A stretch of 64,000 bases of DNA, from the NCBI GenBank assembly GCA_040081715.1, contig JBEBFY010000003.1, positions 1-64,000 on the forward strand, given 5' to 3'. A program made the position numbers and the translations under genes. Under the pieces are notes generated by a model, which was given only the letters and a program-made list of their open reading frames with translations, was not told the origin of the DNA and did not search any database. The first letter of the stretch is position 1. Each line of letters opens with the position of its first letter. Below, in pieces: positions 34,578 to 42,799 of the stretch. The stretch comes from CANKJK01 sp040081715. GTDB taxonomy: Bacteria > Acidobacteriota > Vicinamibacteria > Vicinamibacterales > UBA2999.

Positions 34578-36818
34578 CTAATAGCGGAAGAGCCGGTTGA
34601 TCTTGACGATGACGGCGCGGTTCTGCAGTTCCGGGAACCCCGGCGTCAACGTGTCGCGCTGGTCGTTGTAGACCACGAACAGTTCGCTGCCGGGCTGGTA
34701 CTCCCATCGGAACCGGACGTTGGCCGACAGCGTGTTCGTGCCCGAGTTGTACTGGATGAGGGCGCTGGTGAACATGAGGGGCGTGACGGTGGCCGTCACG
34801 CGCGTGCCGACGACGGTCGTCGTGAAGGATCCTTCCTGCAGGTCCACCCAGTTGATCGAGGCGGTTGGCTCCACCGAGAGGTGCGCGGACATCTCGGTCC
34901 GGCCGCGGCTGATGCCAAGCGTGGTGCGCCGTCCTGAGTAGAACGAGCCTCGTTCGAGACTCAGGCTGCCGGAGACCGGGCGTTGCTGGCCGAAGGTGTA
35001 GGCCATGCGGGCGAAGCCGAAATCGTAGGCGGCCACCGGCAGCGTGACGCTGCTGGAGATCCGGAACGGCCTGGGAAGAAACTCATAATTCGACGTGCCA
35101 CTGACGCTGAGCCGGTCGCCGGTCTGCAGGTCCGCCGCGAACTCGGTGTCCGCCGTGCGGGTTTCGAGGCGGCCCCGTGAGTTCTCGATGTAGTTGACGG
35201 AGCTGGTCCAGAAGTACTTGCGCACGCGCGTGGCCGTCTTCGGGCGGGGGCTGAAGCGGAACTGGCCGTAGGTCTTCCGCATATCCGGCCGACGGACGAA
35301 GCCGACGTCGGGCACGAAGTTCGCCCCGATATAGAGATGCTCGGCCTGCACACCGTACCGGTCCGAGGCGTAGTCGAGCTGGGTGCGATAGCTCTGGTCG
35401 CTGCCGCCTGCGCCGTCAATGTCGGTGCGGGCCCAGTACGAGTAGAGATTGAAGTCGGTGAAGAAGCTCAGCGAGCTGTCCACGGTGTAGAGCGTGTTGC
35501 CCGCCGCCCGCGTGTCGCCGCGCGATCGGCGGGTCACCATGGCGCCGGCGTTGCTGCGGCGCAGGAAGTCGCGGCGGACGCGCGCGACCGCGAAGTTGGT
35601 GGCCCGGGCGCCGCCCTGCGGGTCGTCGGCGGTCTGAATGTCGATGAAGCCGAGCGTGTACTGCCCGACGCGGCCCGTCAGCCGGCCGCCGCCGCGAATT
35701 GGCACGGCCCGGCCCTGCGCCAGGCCGATCCGGCGGCTGTAGAACAGCACTGGCGCATCGCCACCGCCGGCACCGCTGCCACCCGCCGCAATGCCCCCGA
35801 TAGAGAAGGTGCCCTGATTCTCGAGGAAGAACTCGCGCTTCTCAGGGAAGAACAGGTTGAAGCGGGTCAGGTTGACCTGCGCGTCGTCGGCCTCGACCTG
35901 GGCGAAGTCCGTGTTGACCGTGAAGTCGGCGGACATCGACGGCGAGAGGGCGTACTTCACGTCGAGGCCCGCGGCGGCGTCGCCCTCGTTGTTCACGCGG
36001 GTGGCACGGTCGGTGGTCAGGCTTGCCGTGGCGAACGGCTTCACGTCGAGGTTGAGACCGGAGGGCGGCACCTCGAGGCCCACGAGCGTCGCCGCCCGCG
36101 ACATCATGGCCACTGCCCCGGCGCCCCGCGCTGGCGGCATGGGGATGATGAAGGAGATCTCGTTCTTCCGGCGATTGGCGCGCATTGCCACCAGACCCCA
36201 CACCTGCTCGCGCCCGGGCTGGGAGCGGATCGACTTGAAGGGGATGGCCATTTCCACCACCCAGCCGCCTTCAAACCGGCCGGTCTTGAAGCTCCAGATC
36301 GGGTTGGGGTCGTTCGAGACCGCCCGGTCGTTCGAGGACTGCCCATCCATCCGTCCGCCGATTGGCGAGACCGTGAAGAAGTTGCCGGTCCGGCGGTCGT
36401 GGACGGAGTCGAAGGACACGGCCACGTATTCGTTCTGCGCGATGGCCAGGTTGTCGCGGCGTAGTTCGTTGGCGACCATCTGATCGAGGTGCTCCTCCCA
36501 GCAGCGGAAGGTCGCGTAGATATTCTGGCCGTCGAAGAGAATCCACAGTTCGGTCTTCTGGGACGCCGGCGCGCCAGGGACCGGGTCGACCTGGTAGAAG
36601 GTGTCGATCGGCGGCGTGGCGGCGTAGATGGGTTCGTCGAGCCGGCCGTCGAGCTTGATCGGCGATGACGTGCGCACGGCACGGATCGTCGCCCGTCCCT
36701 CGGCGTCCCTGTTGATGACGGCCGGAGCCGTCGGGGCAGGGGGGCCGTCCCAGGTGGACTGGGCGGCAACGAGGGAGGGCACGAGCAGAAGCACGGCTGC
36801 GGCGAAGGCGCGATTCAC
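34578..36818 (-). CDS. DUF5916 outer-membrane barrel with CBM9-like domain (copy 2)
   Basis: About 746 residues from the GTG at 36818, which gives a signal peptide (NRAFAAAVLLLVPSLVAAQ); the longer ATG frame at 36881 adds an unlikely Arg/Gly/Thr-rich tail. The CBM9-like domain opens with SPIKLDGRLDEPIYAATPP. It continues through ELWILFDGQNIYATFRCWE and VVEMAIPFKSIRSQPGREQ. The barrel has the family motif NTDFAQVEADDAQVNLTRF followed by FFPEKREFFLEN, and the chain ends in LFRY. It is a paralogue of the barrels at 3814 and 50714, convergent with copA and without an obvious operon partner. Confidence 0.85.
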   Translation of the reverse strand: MNRAFAAAVLLLVPSLVAAQSTWDGPPAPTAPAVINRDAEGRATIRAVRTSSPIKLDGRLDEPIYAATPPIDTFYQVDPVPGAPASQKTELWILFDGQNIYATFRCWEEHLDQMVANELRRDNLAIAQNEYVAVSFDSVHDRRTGNFFTVSPIGGRMDGQSSNDRAVSNDPNPIWSFKTGRFEGGWVVEMAIPFKSIRSQPGREQVWGLVAMRANRRKNEISFIIPMPPARGAGAVAMMSRAATLVGLEVPPSGLNLDVKPFATASLTTDRATRVNNEGDAAAGLDVKYALSPSMSADFTVNTDFAQVEADDAQVNLTRFNLFFPEKREFFLENQGTFSIGGIAAGGSGAGGGDAPVLFYSRRIGLAQGRAVPIRGGGRLTGRVGQYTLGFIDIQTADDPQGGARATNFAVARVRRDFLRRSNAGAMVTRRSRGDTRAAGNTLYTVDSSLSFFTDFNLYSYWARTDIDGAGGSDQSYRTQLDYASDRYGVQAEHLYIGANFVPDVGFVRRPDMRKTYGQFRFSPRPKTATRVRKYFWTSSVNYIENSRGRLETRTADTEFAADLQTGDRLSVSGTSNYEFLPRPFRISSSVTLPVAAYDFGFARMAYTFGQQRPVSGSLSLERGSFYSGRRTTLGISRGRTEMSAHLSVEPTASINWVDLQEGSFTTTVVGTRVTATVTPLMFTSALIQYNSGTNTLSANVRFRWEYQPGSELFVVYNDQRDTLTPGFPELQNRAVIVKINRLFRY

Positions 36819-37136
36819 GCAGAACACCGTACCACGAGTGCCGCGGGTCGCTGACTGTCGCCCCGTGGTACCGCCGGCCATATGCGCCCGGGCAACGCTG
36901 AGCTACTTGCTCATGCACATCGGCCTCTGGTTCGAGGCACTGGAATCCGCCTTCAGTGTTGATGGCGGCACGCCGCTCTCCTTCCTCGCGGAGGTGCCCC
37001 GGCTCTCGGTCGAGTACGTCCCGCGCGATCCCAACTGGTCGCTCGCCTCGCCGGATATCTCGGCACAGCCGTCAGGGGAACGACATAGGCCTGGCCGCGG
37101 CGCTGGGTCTGCGCCGCTGATGCCCGGATGACGCCA
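36819..37136. other. intergenic stretch with possible gene remnant
   Basis: No assignable gene. A plus-strand frame starting near ATG 36913 reads HIGLWFEALESAFSVDGG and then PRLSVEYVPRDPNW before ending near 37131. The SVEYVPRDP part resembles SVECAPRDP around 388-414, with 25 of 27 bases identical over the shared core. This may be a short unknown protein or a worn fragment. Confidence 0.35.
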
Positions 37137-37583
37137 TCAGCGCCGGGGTTCCAACTGCTGGAAGGTGATGGTGAGGACGACGGACGGCAGCGTCACTACG
37201 TGAAAGGGCGCGGTGATGACCTGCGCGAGGATGGCGTCCGCCTCTGGCCGATGCTCCACGAACTGCACGACGGCCCGATCGCCCTCTATCGTCACCCGGG
37301 TAATCTCCACTCGAAACCCCGCGGTCGGACGACTCCCGAGAAATACACCTACGGCCACCGAGCGCGAGAAGTCCACTTGCGGAGCGGGTTCCGAGCTATG
37401 CGCAGACCAGAGCGCCCGCCATTCCTCCACCGCTCGGACCGTCACCTGCCGGAATTCGCTGACGCCGCTGTCGGTCCCCTCCGCTACGGTCCTCGCCGCC
37501 AGATCCGGAAGGACGACCGGCTGCGGTGCCGCAAGGACCACCAGGGACAAGAGACCAATTCCTGCGTCAATCAGTAGCTGCAT
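37137..37583 (-). CDS. PrcB-family secreted protein
   Basis: Protein of 148 residues with a hydrophobic, signal-like N-terminus (DAGIGLLSLVVLAA). The C-terminal half matches the PrcB_C pattern, FLGSRPTAGFRVEITRV followed by VQFVEHRPEADAI. PrcB was first described as a partner of the subtilisin-like protease dentilisin of Treponema denticola. Here the gene diverges from an S8 serine protease gene that begins 149 bases away, which repeats that pairing. Role as chaperone or inhibitor of the protease is inferred from context only. Confidence 0.7.
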   Translation of the reverse strand: MQLLIDAGIGLLSLVVLAAPQPVVLPDLAARTVAEGTDSGVSEFRQVTVRAVEEWRALWSAHSSEPAPQVDFSRSVAVGVFLGSRPTAGFRVEITRVTIEGDRAVVQFVEHRPEADAILAQVITAPFHVVTLPSVVLTITFQQLEPRR

Positions 37584-37732
37584 CTGCCTCCCCCTGCGTC
37601 ACTTCCCGCCCTTTCACCGTTCGGCCGGATGACTGCTAGTATCGGGCAGGGCGAGGGTTGACACCAGCGCATTCAGCGCCGACTAACGTAGGCACTGCCC
37701 CACGGGCCCACTGAATTCGGAGAGGACGTCAC

Positions 37733-39703
37733 ATGAGGAAGTTTCTAATCACCCTAGTCGGTGCCTTACTGGTGGCCGCCGCAGTCGGGCCGTATGTTCA
37801 GGCTCAGCGGCCGGGTAATGCCATCGCCATCATGCAGGCCGTGGCGGACGGGCGCGCGAGCGCGAGCGAAGTGCTGATCCAGTTCCGTCCGGGTACCAAC
37901 GCCTCGGATCAGCGCGACGCGCGCGGACTGGTGAACGCGCAGCGGAAGGAACTGCTGCGCGGCGGTCCGGATGGCGAGGTCGAGCTGGCAGAGCTGCCCT
38001 TCGGCGTGCCGCTGGGAAACGCGATCGCGCTCCTCGCGCAGCACCCGAGGGTCGCGTTTGCGGAGCCGAACTGGATCTATCAGCATGAGGCGACGTCGAA
38101 CGATCCGTATTTCACGGACGGCTCGCTTTGGGGCATGTACGGCCCCAGCCCTGCCCCGGCCCCGAACAACGCCTTTGGAAGCCGGGCGGCCGAAGCGTGG
38201 GCCGCCGGCTACACGGGCAGCAATACCGTCGTCGTCGGCGTGATCGACGAAGGCATCAACTGGGCCCACGAGGATCTCGCGGCAAACATCTGGACGAACC
38301 CCGGTGAGACAGTCGATGGCATAGACAACGACGGCAACGGTTACGTGGACGATATTCGGGGCTGGGACTTCGTCAACAACGACAACAGCGTGTACGACGG
38401 CAACAGCTCACAGCTGAGTATTGACGCGCACGGCACGCATGTCTCGGGAACGATCGGCGGCCAGGGTGGTAACGGGAAGGGTGTCGCGGGTGTGAACTGG
38501 AACGTCAAGATCATCTCAGCGAAGTTCCTCGGCACCAGCGGTGGGACCACGGCCAACGCCGTCAAGGCTGTGGACTATCTCACCAACCTCAAGACGCGGC
38601 ACAACTTGAATCTGGTTGCGACGAGCAACTCCTGGGGCGGCGGCGGCTTTTCGCAGGCGCTGCTCGACGCCATCGAGCGGGCCGCGGATCAGAACATCCT
38701 CTTCATCGCGGCGGCCGGCAATTCGAGTTCGAACAACGACTCCACCGCCAGCTACCCCTCGAACTACGACACGACGGGCGGAACATCGCTGAATTACGAC
38801 GCGGTGATTGCGGTCGCAGCGCTCGGCGGAAGCGGCACACTGGCGTCCTTCTCGAGTTACGGGGCCACCAAGGTGGACCTTGCAGCACCAGGCGTCGGCA
38901 TCTACTCCTCGACGCCGGGGAACCAGTACAGTTCCTACAGCGGGACGTCGATGGCGACACCGCACGTCACCGGCGCGGCGGCGCTTTACAGGTCAGTCAA
39001 TCCCTCGGCGACTGCCGCACAGATCAGGAGCGCCATTCTCGCCACGGTGACGCCGACCGCTGCCCTCAGCGGTATGGTCGCAACAGGTGGCCGGCTGAAC
39101 GTCTGCGGTTTGCTCGGGGTGGCGGGGTGCACGCCTCCTCCTGTCGTTGCCCCCCCCACAAACCTTCTGGTCACCGGCGTGACTGGCCTTGCGGTCAGTC
39201 TCTCCTGGAACGCTTCTTCGGGCGCGGATTCCTATAACGTGCTGAGGTCGACGACGTCGGGTGGTCCCTACACGCTCGTGGCGCCCGGCGTTGTGGCGAC
39301 TTCGTCCGTCGATACAGTCCCGGCTGCTGGGACGTACTACTACGTCGTGCAGGCCGTCGACGGCATTAATACCAGCGCATCCTCGAATCAGGTGTCGGCC
39401 TCGCCGGGGGTTCAGGTTCCCGCCGCACCGAGCAACCTGACCGTGACTGTGCCAAAGGGCAAGAAACAACTCTCGCTGTCGTGGCCGGTGTCGTCAGGCG
39501 CAACGAGTTACAGCATCTACCGATGCGTTGGGACCTGCGGGACGGCCACCGTGCCACCGTTTTCAGCGCTCGGCAGCGTCACCGCCACGAGCGTCACGGT
39601 CACGGGGCTGCAGAGCGGTGTCCGGCACTACTTCTACGTGAGGGCGGTGAACGCGGCTGGCGCCGGCGCCCCGTCTCCCATCAAGTCTGGAACGCCGCGG
39701 TAA
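37733..39703 (+). CDS. secreted S8 subtilisin-like protease with fibronectin type III repeats
   Basis: Extracellular serine protease of 656 residues. The signal peptide (residues 1-24) is followed by an I9-like propeptide (residues about 35-115). The catalytic triad is Asp172 in VGVIDEGI, His233 in DAHGTHVSGT and Ser406 in SGTSMATPHVTG. AAGNSSSNND provides the oxyanion Asn. DNDGNGYVDD is a likely calcium site, as in Tk-subtilisin-type enzymes. Two Fn3-like domains (about 465-555 and 560-655) make up the C-terminus. It diverges from the PrcB-family gene. A 16-base perfect inverted repeat follows the stop. Confidence 0.93.
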   Translation: MRKFLITLVGALLVAAAVGPYVQAQRPGNAIAIMQAVADGRASASEVLIQFRPGTNASDQRDARGLVNAQRKELLRGGPDGEVELAELPFGVPLGNAIALLAQHPRVAFAEPNWIYQHEATSNDPYFTDGSLWGMYGPSPAPAPNNAFGSRAAEAWAAGYTGSNTVVVGVIDEGINWAHEDLAANIWTNPGETVDGIDNDGNGYVDDIRGWDFVNNDNSVYDGNSSQLSIDAHGTHVSGTIGGQGGNGKGVAGVNWNVKIISAKFLGTSGGTTANAVKAVDYLTNLKTRHNLNLVATSNSWGGGGFSQALLDAIERAADQNILFIAAAGNSSSNNDSTASYPSNYDTTGGTSLNYDAVIAVAALGGSGTLASFSSYGATKVDLAAPGVGIYSSTPGNQYSSYSGTSMATPHVTGAAALYRSVNPSATAAQIRSAILATVTPTAALSGMVATGGRLNVCGLLGVAGCTPPPVVAPPTNLLVTGVTGLAVSLSWNASSGADSYNVLRSTTSGGPYTLVAPGVVATSSVDTVPAAGTYYYVVQAVDGINTSASSNQVSASPGVQVPAAPSNLTVTVPKGKKQLSLSWPVSSGATSYSIYRCVGTCGTATVPPFSALGSVTATSVTVTGLQSGVRHYFYVRAVNAAGAGAPSPIKSGTPR

Positions 39704-39719
39704 GCAGTGGCCGATCTCA

Positions 39720-39759
39720 GGCACCGCAACCCCGCCCAGGCGTGCGGGGTTGCGGTGCC
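39720..39759 (+). terminator. long perfect hairpin after the S8 protease gene
   Basis: GGCACCGCAACCCCGC at 39720-39735 and GCGGGGTTGCGGTGCC at 39744-39759 are exact reverse complements around an eight-base loop. There is no T-tract, so it is either a factor-aided terminator or an mRNA 3'-end stabiliser. Confidence 0.6.
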
Positions 39760-39852
39760 TGATTCCAGTCCGGCAAGCGCGGCGTGCCGTCTCACGCAGC
39801 GCCGGTTCCCAGAAGCACGAGTGTGGATGATGCGCGGCGGCCATACGAGAGA

Positions 39853-40148
39853 TCAGCGGCGGCTGGTGCTGGTGCTCGCCGCGTGCGCATCGCAGACCCC
39901 GACGGCTCCCACGGGGCCGGTCGGCAGTCCGCCGATGACGCCGGAATAGGTGAGCCTGAGCCCCGCCGGCGACTGACCGGAGGCGAGGTCCCACGCATAC
40001 GGCAGCACGCCACCGGTGGCCGTGAGCGCCGCGGTGTAGTTCGAGCCGGTGGTGCGTCTGGCAGCGTGGCCGTGGTGATCGCGGGAGGCGCGGCGCTCCC
40101 CTTTTCGATCGTGAAGCGGAAACCTTCTAATATTCCCCTAATCGTCAT
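39853..40148 (-). pseudogene. frameshifted remnant of a putative-Ig (He_PIG-like) domain protein
   Basis: Read on the minus strand, one frame from about 40148 gives FTIEKGSAAPPAITTATLPDA. After a shift near 40047 a second frame continues NYTAALTATGGVLPYAWDLA, then SGQSPAGLRLTYSGVIGGLPTGP, and stops at 39853. Together these are the conserved strands of a putative-Ig domain of secreted bacterial proteins. The frame break and the lack of a full gene make it a remnant. The rest of the protein is missing. Confidence 0.6.
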
Positions 40149-40433
40149 CGATGACTTAGGTCGTCCGAACTCGCCCCGCCAGCTTCGTGGACATCATGTC
40201 GACCTCCAATGGGTCGGCATCCTAGCTCTCCACTAAAGCCTGGGAACTCCAGAAGGTGGGTTCCATGAAAGCTCGGAGAGCTGCGCCTGTACGGCGACAC
40301 GTGCGACCGGGTCGGATTCCGGGTGTACGGAGTGTCGGCATCACCAATGGCGCATCTGTGCGAGGCGGACGAGCGCACGTCGGTGGCCGGACCGCCGCAA
40401 CGCCGCGCCCGCGCCCGCCGTTGCGTGCGGCGG
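40149..40433. other. unassigned intergenic stretch before the truA 3' end
   Basis: Nothing convincing is seen on either strand. Together with the upstream pseudogene it makes a roughly 700-base segment of decayed or non-coding DNA between the S8 protease and truA. Confidence 0.5.
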
Positions 40434-41216
40434 CTACGCACTCGGTAGCACGATGGCCGCTTGCACGGGCACGTCACGGGCGTCGCCGGGGTAGTAGACG
40501 CGCTCCAGCAGCAGCCCGGACGCCGGTGCCGTGAGCTGTGCCGGGAGGGGAGAGTCCGAGGTCAGCAGGTCCGCCGCGCGCTCCGCCGTCAGCCGGCCCT
40601 TGCCCACCTCGACGAGGATGCCCACCAGGCGCCGCACCAACTTCCAGATGAAGTGGGAGCCCTCGACGTGCACCAGGATGAGGTCCCCGTCCTCGTAGAC
40701 ATCCAGCGCGTCGAGTTGCACGGTAGTGGACTTCTCATCCGGGTCATCATCGGAAAAGCTCCGGAAGTCGTGAAACCCGATAAAGCGGGCCGCCGCCTGC
40801 TGCATGGCCGTCAGGTCGAGCGGCTCCTTCACCCACCAGACGACCTGCTTTGAGAACGCGGTCCTCCTCCGGGCGATCTGGTAGATGTAGCTTCTCGCCA
40901 CTGCGTCGTGCCGCGCGTGGAAGCGGTGCGGAACGGCTTCCACAGCGAGGAGCACAATGTCAGAGGGCAGGGCCTCGTTCACGCGATCCTTCAGCGTGGA
41001 TGGTGACAGGGTGGTCCGGATCTCGAGGTGCGCCACCTGGCGCAGGGCGTGCACGCCGGCATCGGTTCGACCTGAGCCGTACAGCTCGAATCCGTGGGCG
41101 CCGGTAGCCTCTCCGATGGCCCGCTCGATGTCGCCAGCCACGGTGCGGGCATTCTTCTGGATCTGCCAGCCGCTGTAGCGGGTGCCGTTGTACTCGATCG
41201 TCAGCTTGAAACGCAT
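40434..41216 (-). CDS. truA: tRNA pseudouridine(38-40) synthase
   Basis: Cytoplasmic enzyme that isomerises uridines 38-40 in the anticodon arm. From ATG 41216 it has 261 residues starting MRFKLTIEYNGTRYSGWQ, as TruA should; the longer open frame adds 76 unrelated residues that overlap the divergent cytochrome gene. The catalytic Asp is in GRTDAGVHALRQ. HDFRSFSDDDPDEKSTT and SHFIWKLVRRLVGILVEVG are the downstream TruA signatures. It diverges from the cytochrome-DUF1080 gene with about 100 bases between starts. Confidence 0.95.
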   Translation of the reverse strand: MRFKLTIEYNGTRYSGWQIQKNARTVAGDIERAIGEATGAHGFELYGSGRTDAGVHALRQVAHLEIRTTLSPSTLKDRVNEALPSDIVLLAVEAVPHRFHARHDAVARSYIYQIARRRTAFSKQVVWWVKEPLDLTAMQQAAARFIGFHDFRSFSDDDPDEKSTTVQLDALDVYEDGDLILVHVEGSHFIWKLVRRLVGILVEVGKGRLTAERAADLLTSDSPLPAQLTAPASGLLLERVYYPGDARDVPVQAAIVLPSA

Positions 41217-41319
41217 GCTGCGGTTATCAAACCACACGAGGCCCTTGGGAGGCGCCTGGAGACGCGAGGGCGAGCGGGAGCTGCGCTTGGGACGCGGCTC
41301 TTCGGTATACTCCCGGGCC

Positions 41320-42762
41320 ATGCAGAAGATGCTGCTCTCGATCGCCGGATTGGCTGCGTGCGCGACCGTCGCGATGCTGCTCTTCCTGGCTCCGGCGTTG
41401 CAGGCCAGGCAGGCCCCTCCGTGGGACGGCGCCTTTTCGGCCAATCAGATCAAGCGTGGCGAGGCGCTATACACAGGCAATTGCCTTGCCTGCCACAGCA
41501 AGGACCTGGCTGGCGGCGACCGCGCGCCGGCGCTGGCCGGCCCGGCCTTCAAGGGACGCTGGGGCACAAAGCCGTTGGCGGAGTTGCTCGACTACACGCA
41601 GATCCAGATGCCGTTGACGAGTCCCGGCGGGCTCACCCGGCATCAGAACGCCGACATCCTGGCGTTCATGCTCGCCAGAAACGGCGCCTCGGCCGGGACG
41701 AAGGACCTCTGGTTCGACGGGCCCGAAGGCGGTTCCGCGCCAGCCAGGCGCACGCCCGACTACATGAAGGTGGCCACGCCATCCAACCGGAAGGGCGAGG
41801 CCTTCTATTCGGAAGCTCAGGCCAGGCGGGGGAAGCTGGCCTTCAATCGCAACTGTGCGTTCTGCCACACCGTGGACCCACGCACCTCGACACCGGCCGA
41901 CCTGCTGCAGGCGCTGCCGAGCACGTTCGGCGGGCACTTCCTCGAACGGGTGGTTGACGGGAAGATGGTCTACCCGAACGTGCTGATGGTCTACAGCAAG
42001 CTGCTCTCGATGCCGGCGTTCAACGTGAAGGGCATCTCGGAACAGCAGCGCGTCGATATCACATCGTACATTCTTCAGGCCAACGGGTACCCGTCAGGTC
42101 CTGACGAGATTCCCGTGGACGTGGACGCCATGCGCGTAATGTCCCTCAACGAGCCTGGCTTCGAGCGCATCTTCAACGGCAAGGACTTCACGGGCTGGAA
42201 CTTCAACCTCGGGCCGAACTGCCGCGCGGCTCCAGACGGGTGCGGACGGACCGAACCGGGCGACGTGCTGCGCGCGGAGAAGGGCGCCCTCGTCTGTGAA
42301 TGCCACGTGCACGGCATCTTCTACACGGACAAGAAGTACAAGGACTTCACGTTGCGGTTCGACTTCATGTTCGAGAAGCCCTTCGAACTGGCGCCGGACG
42401 ATGACGAAGAACTGTTCAGCGGCGGTGGGGGGTATCTCATTTTCTCGGACATCGGCGCGCCCGGTTATCCGAAGAGCATCGAGGTTGAGGGCCGGTACCG
42501 CGACCTCGGCGACTACTACGCCATCGGCGGACCCGGCAAGGTCGGCACGGTGGACCTTGCGGCCAAGCGCCGCGTGATGCGCCCGCTGGGGCAGTGGAAT
42601 CACTTCGAGATCGTGGCCAGAGGCGGCACGGTGGTGACGTCCCTGAACGGCACGGCGATCTCGAAGATCGACAAGCATGACTACACGGCCGCCGGCAACA
42701 TCGCCATCCAGAGCCAGGGCCGGAAGATGGCCTACCGCAACATGCGAATCAAGGCGGAGTAG
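41320..42762 (+). CDS. secreted dihaem cytochrome c fused to a DUF1080 domain
   Basis: Protein of 481 residues from ATG 41320, with a signal peptide or N-terminal anchor (SIAGLAACATVAMLLFLAP). The first cytochrome domain has CLACH after GEALYTGN, with DLAGGDRAPALAG as in the other small cytochromes of the window. A second haem site, CAFCH, lies near residue 185. From about residue 280 to the end there is a DUF1080 (laminin-G-like, 3-keto-glycoside hydrolase) domain, opening FERIFNGKDFTGWNF and containing FRFDFMFEKPFE. The combination suggests periplasmic redox chemistry on sugars, which is inference. Confidence 0.85.
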   Translation: MQKMLLSIAGLAACATVAMLLFLAPALQARQAPPWDGAFSANQIKRGEALYTGNCLACHSKDLAGGDRAPALAGPAFKGRWGTKPLAELLDYTQIQMPLTSPGGLTRHQNADILAFMLARNGASAGTKDLWFDGPEGGSAPARRTPDYMKVATPSNRKGEAFYSEAQARRGKLAFNRNCAFCHTVDPRTSTPADLLQALPSTFGGHFLERVVDGKMVYPNVLMVYSKLLSMPAFNVKGISEQQRVDITSYILQANGYPSGPDEIPVDVDAMRVMSLNEPGFERIFNGKDFTGWNFNLGPNCRAAPDGCGRTEPGDVLRAEKGALVCECHVHGIFYTDKKYKDFTLRFDFMFEKPFELAPDDDEELFSGGGGYLIFSDIGAPGYPKSIEVEGRYRDLGDYYAIGGPGKVGTVDLAAKRRVMRPLGQWNHFEIVARGGTVVTSLNGTAISKIDKHDYTAAGNIAIQSQGRKMAYRNMRIKAE

Positions 42763-42799
42763 CAGAGGCAGAGAGCGGGGCCGGATGCCGGGTCCTGGG

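Noticed and set aside
39818..39949. Lipoprotein-like plus-strand peptide (LVLVLAACASQTPTAPTGP)
   Set aside because: It is the antisense of the Ig-like remnant read on the minus strand, is very short and stops at once.
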